Assembly: GCA_903909295.1 (NCBI GenBank)
Contig: CAIVVG010000081.1
Location: forward strand, 1-5,619
Reading direction: 5' to 3'
From: an uncultured Chlamydiae bacterium
GTDB lineage: Bacteria; Chlamydiota; Chlamydiia; Chlamydiales; SM23-39
DNA: 5,619 nt
Shown: one piece after another, positions 4,032 to 5,619 of the stretch
Layout of the letters: the number at the start of each line of letters is the position of its first letter
Position numbering within the stretch: the first letter of the stretch is position 1
Made by a program: the position numbers and the translations under genes
Notes under the pieces: generated by a model
What the model was told of the DNA's origin: nothing
The model's database searches: none
What the model saw: only the letters and a program-made list of their open reading frames with translations

Positions 4032-5619
4032 ATGCTCGATAAAATAGAAGAAATACAAGCTCCTCCACATCATTTAGGCCTTTATTTCCAAGGGGATGAG
4101 GCCCATTTTGCCCTTTACTCCGAACATGCGAACCAGGTGTTCTTAGGGCTATTCGGGCGGGGGGAGAGGGAGTTCGCCCTGCACAGAACAGGCCCGATTT
4201 GGCACATCGCCTTGAAAGGGGTGCCTCGGGGTATCGAGTATGCCTATCGGTGTGAGGGGCGCTACGGTTGGCTCTGTGACCCCTATGCGAAGATCCTTTC
4301 ATCTCCAGATGTATGGCGGGGAGAGGGGTCTCATGTGAGGGCCAAGGCACTCCCGGTGCCTGAGTTTGACTGGCAGGGGGTTATCCAGCCCCACATTCCT
4401 CTGCAAGATTTGGTGATTTATGAAATGCATGTGCGGGGGTTTACCAAACATGCTTCGAGCGGTGTCAAGCATCCGGGGACTTATCTGGGGGTGATTGAAA
4501 AGATTCCGTATTTAAAAGAGCTGGGGATCAATGCGGTGGAGCTCCTTCCCATTTTTGAGTTCGATGAAACTCACGTAAGGCCGGGCGCCGAGTGTAATTA
4601 TTGGGGCTATAATCCGATTCAGTTTTTCGCTCCGATGAGGCGATTTGCTTATGGAAGCGAGTTTGAAGCTCCGATTCAAGAATTCCGAACAATGGTGCGG
4701 GAGCTGCACAGAAATGGGATTCAGGTGATTTTGGATGTGGTCTATAACCACACGGGCGAGGGAAAAGAGGAAGATTACGCGGTCTGTTTTCGAGGGATCG
4801 ATAGGGCCGTTTACTATATGGACAAGGATTATACGGGATGTGGGAACACGTTCAATACCAATCATCCGGTCGTCATGCAGCTTATTTTGGAGAGCTTGCA
4901 TTACTGGGTCGAAGAGATGCACGTGGATGGATTTCGATTTGATCTCGCTTCGGTGTTCACAAGGCATCCGCAGAGCCCGTCCCCTATTTTACAGGCGATT
5001 GCGAAAGATCCTATTTTAGCAAAGGTCAAACTCATTGCAGAGCCTTGGGATGCGGGAGGGCTCTACCAGGTGGGTCTCTTTCCCCATTTGGGCCCTTGGT
5101 CGGAGTGGAATGGGCAATACCGCGATATCGTGCGCCGGTTCATCAAAGGGACCGATGGGCAGGCGGGGCTTTTTGCGAACGCTCTCTGCGGCAGCCAGAG
5201 CATTTACCCCGAAACTCCCTTGAGCAGCGTCAATTTCATCACGGCTCATGATGGATTTTCCCTGAGAGATCTTGTGACCTACCAGGAAAAACACAATCTG
5301 GCCAATGGAGAAATGAATCAAGACGGGGCCAATGACAACTACAGCTGGAATTGTGGGGAAGAGGGGCCGACGGAAGATTCCAAAATCCAAGCGCTGCGCG
5401 AGCGGCAAATCAGAAATTTCCTACTGGCTCTCTTTATTTCTCAGGGAATTCCGATGTTGGTCATGGGGGATGAATATGGACATACAAGGGAGGGAAATAA
5501 CAACCCGTATGTGCAGGATAATGAACTGAATTGGTTTCTCTGGGACAAGCGGGATCGCTCGCTCTTCGAATTCGTTCAACAGCTCATCGATTTCAGAAAG
5601 AGGCACTCCGTATTGAGGA
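4032..5619 (+). CDS. glgX: Glycogen debranching enzyme GlgX, isoamylase type (partial, C-terminus beyond window)
   Basis: GlgX hydrolyses alpha-1,6 branches of phosphorylase-trimmed glycogen in the cytosol. The frame is open from ATG 4032 to the right edge (529 codons plus one base), so roughly the last fifth is missing compared with the ~660-residue family. The N-terminal CBM48-like sandwich is about 12-95 (GLYFQGDEAHFALYSEHANQV), followed by the GH13 barrel. The four GH13 motifs are intact: DVVYNH (235-240), DGFRFDLAS with nucleophile D304, LIAEPWD with acid/base E337, and NFITAHDGF with D407. GlgX-typical KHNLANGEMNQDGANDNYSWN (420-440) follows. The start is fixed by an in-frame TAA at 3999 with no other start codon between; only a weak GAGA (4023-4026) precedes it. 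slc1 lies divergently upstream. Plant isoamylases have been proposed to derive from chlamydial GlgX-type enzymes. Confidence 0.95.
   Translation, partial: MLDKIEEIQAPPHHLGLYFQGDEAHFALYSEHANQVFLGLFGRGEREFALHRTGPIWHIALKGVPRGIEYAYRCEGRYGWLCDPYAKILSSPDVWRGEGSHVRAKALPVPEFDWQGVIQPHIPLQDLVIYEMHVRGFTKHASSGVKHPGTYLGVIEKIPYLKELGINAVELLPIFEFDETHVRPGAECNYWGYNPIQFFAPMRRFAYGSEFEAPIQEFRTMVRELHRNGIQVILDVVYNHTGEGKEEDYAVCFRGIDRAVYYMDKDYTGCGNTFNTNHPVVMQLILESLHYWVEEMHVDGFRFDLASVFTRHPQSPSPILQAIAKDPILAKVKLIAEPWDAGGLYQVGLFPHLGPWSEWNGQYRDIVRRFIKGTDGQAGLFANALCGSQSIYPETPLSSVNFITAHDGFSLRDLVTYQEKHNLANGEMNQDGANDNYSWNCGEEGPTEDSKIQALRERQIRNFLLALFISQGIPMLVMGDEYGHTREGNNNPYVQDNELNWFLWDKRDRSLFEFVQQLIDFRKRHSVLR

Noticed and set aside
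4382..4390. TTATCCAGC resembling a DnaA box
   Set aside because: It is a single imperfect site inside the glgX coding sequence, with no cluster of boxes or AT-rich unwinding region nearby, so it does not support an origin here.
4512..4967. 151-codon open frame antisense to glgX
   Set aside because: It lies wholly inside the conserved GH13 core of glgX, resembles no family I know, and is best explained by glgX codon use.

Overview
The window most likely comes from a member of the Chlamydiae, probably an environmental (Chlamydia-like) lineage rather than Chlamydia itself. Four proteins resemble chlamydial families recalled from memory: YidC, a divergent DnaA whose N-terminus lines up residue for residue with chlamydial DnaA1, the type III secretion chaperone Slc1, and an isoamylase-type GlgX. 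Base composition looks close to 50% GC in the genes, higher than the roughly 40% usual for Chlamydia. No database search was possible, so lineage and orthology are inferences from recognised sequence.

Layout: positions 1-81 may hold the last 26 codons of a plus-strand gene cut by the left edge. Positions 82-275 are a leader with no recognised gene. yidC (276-2096, +) follows and is separated by one base from dnaA (2098-3327, +), which starts with TTG; the two look like a translationally coupled pair. dnaA converges on the slc1-like chaperone gene (3324-3872, -) with a four-base tail-to-tail overlap, and a perfect 22-bp palindrome lies inside the last codons of dnaA. A 159-bp AT-rich divergent region (3873-4031) separates slc1 from glgX (4032 to beyond the right edge, +). 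There are no RNA genes, insertion sequences or CRISPR arrays that I can see.

Functionally the window joins housekeeping and host-interaction genes. YidC inserts membrane proteins, DnaA initiates replication, Slc1 delivers early effectors to the type III secretion machine, and GlgX trims glycogen branches. From memory, yidC/dnaA (CT251/CT250) and slc1/glgX (CT043/CT042) are adjacent pairs in Chlamydia trachomatis but lie far apart, so their junction here, at the palindrome, would be a rearrangement relative to Chlamydia. I do not see a wholly new system. The points most worth a second look are the palindrome at the convergent junction, the altered nucleotide-sensing and DNA-contact residues of DnaA, and the shared slc1/glgX control region.
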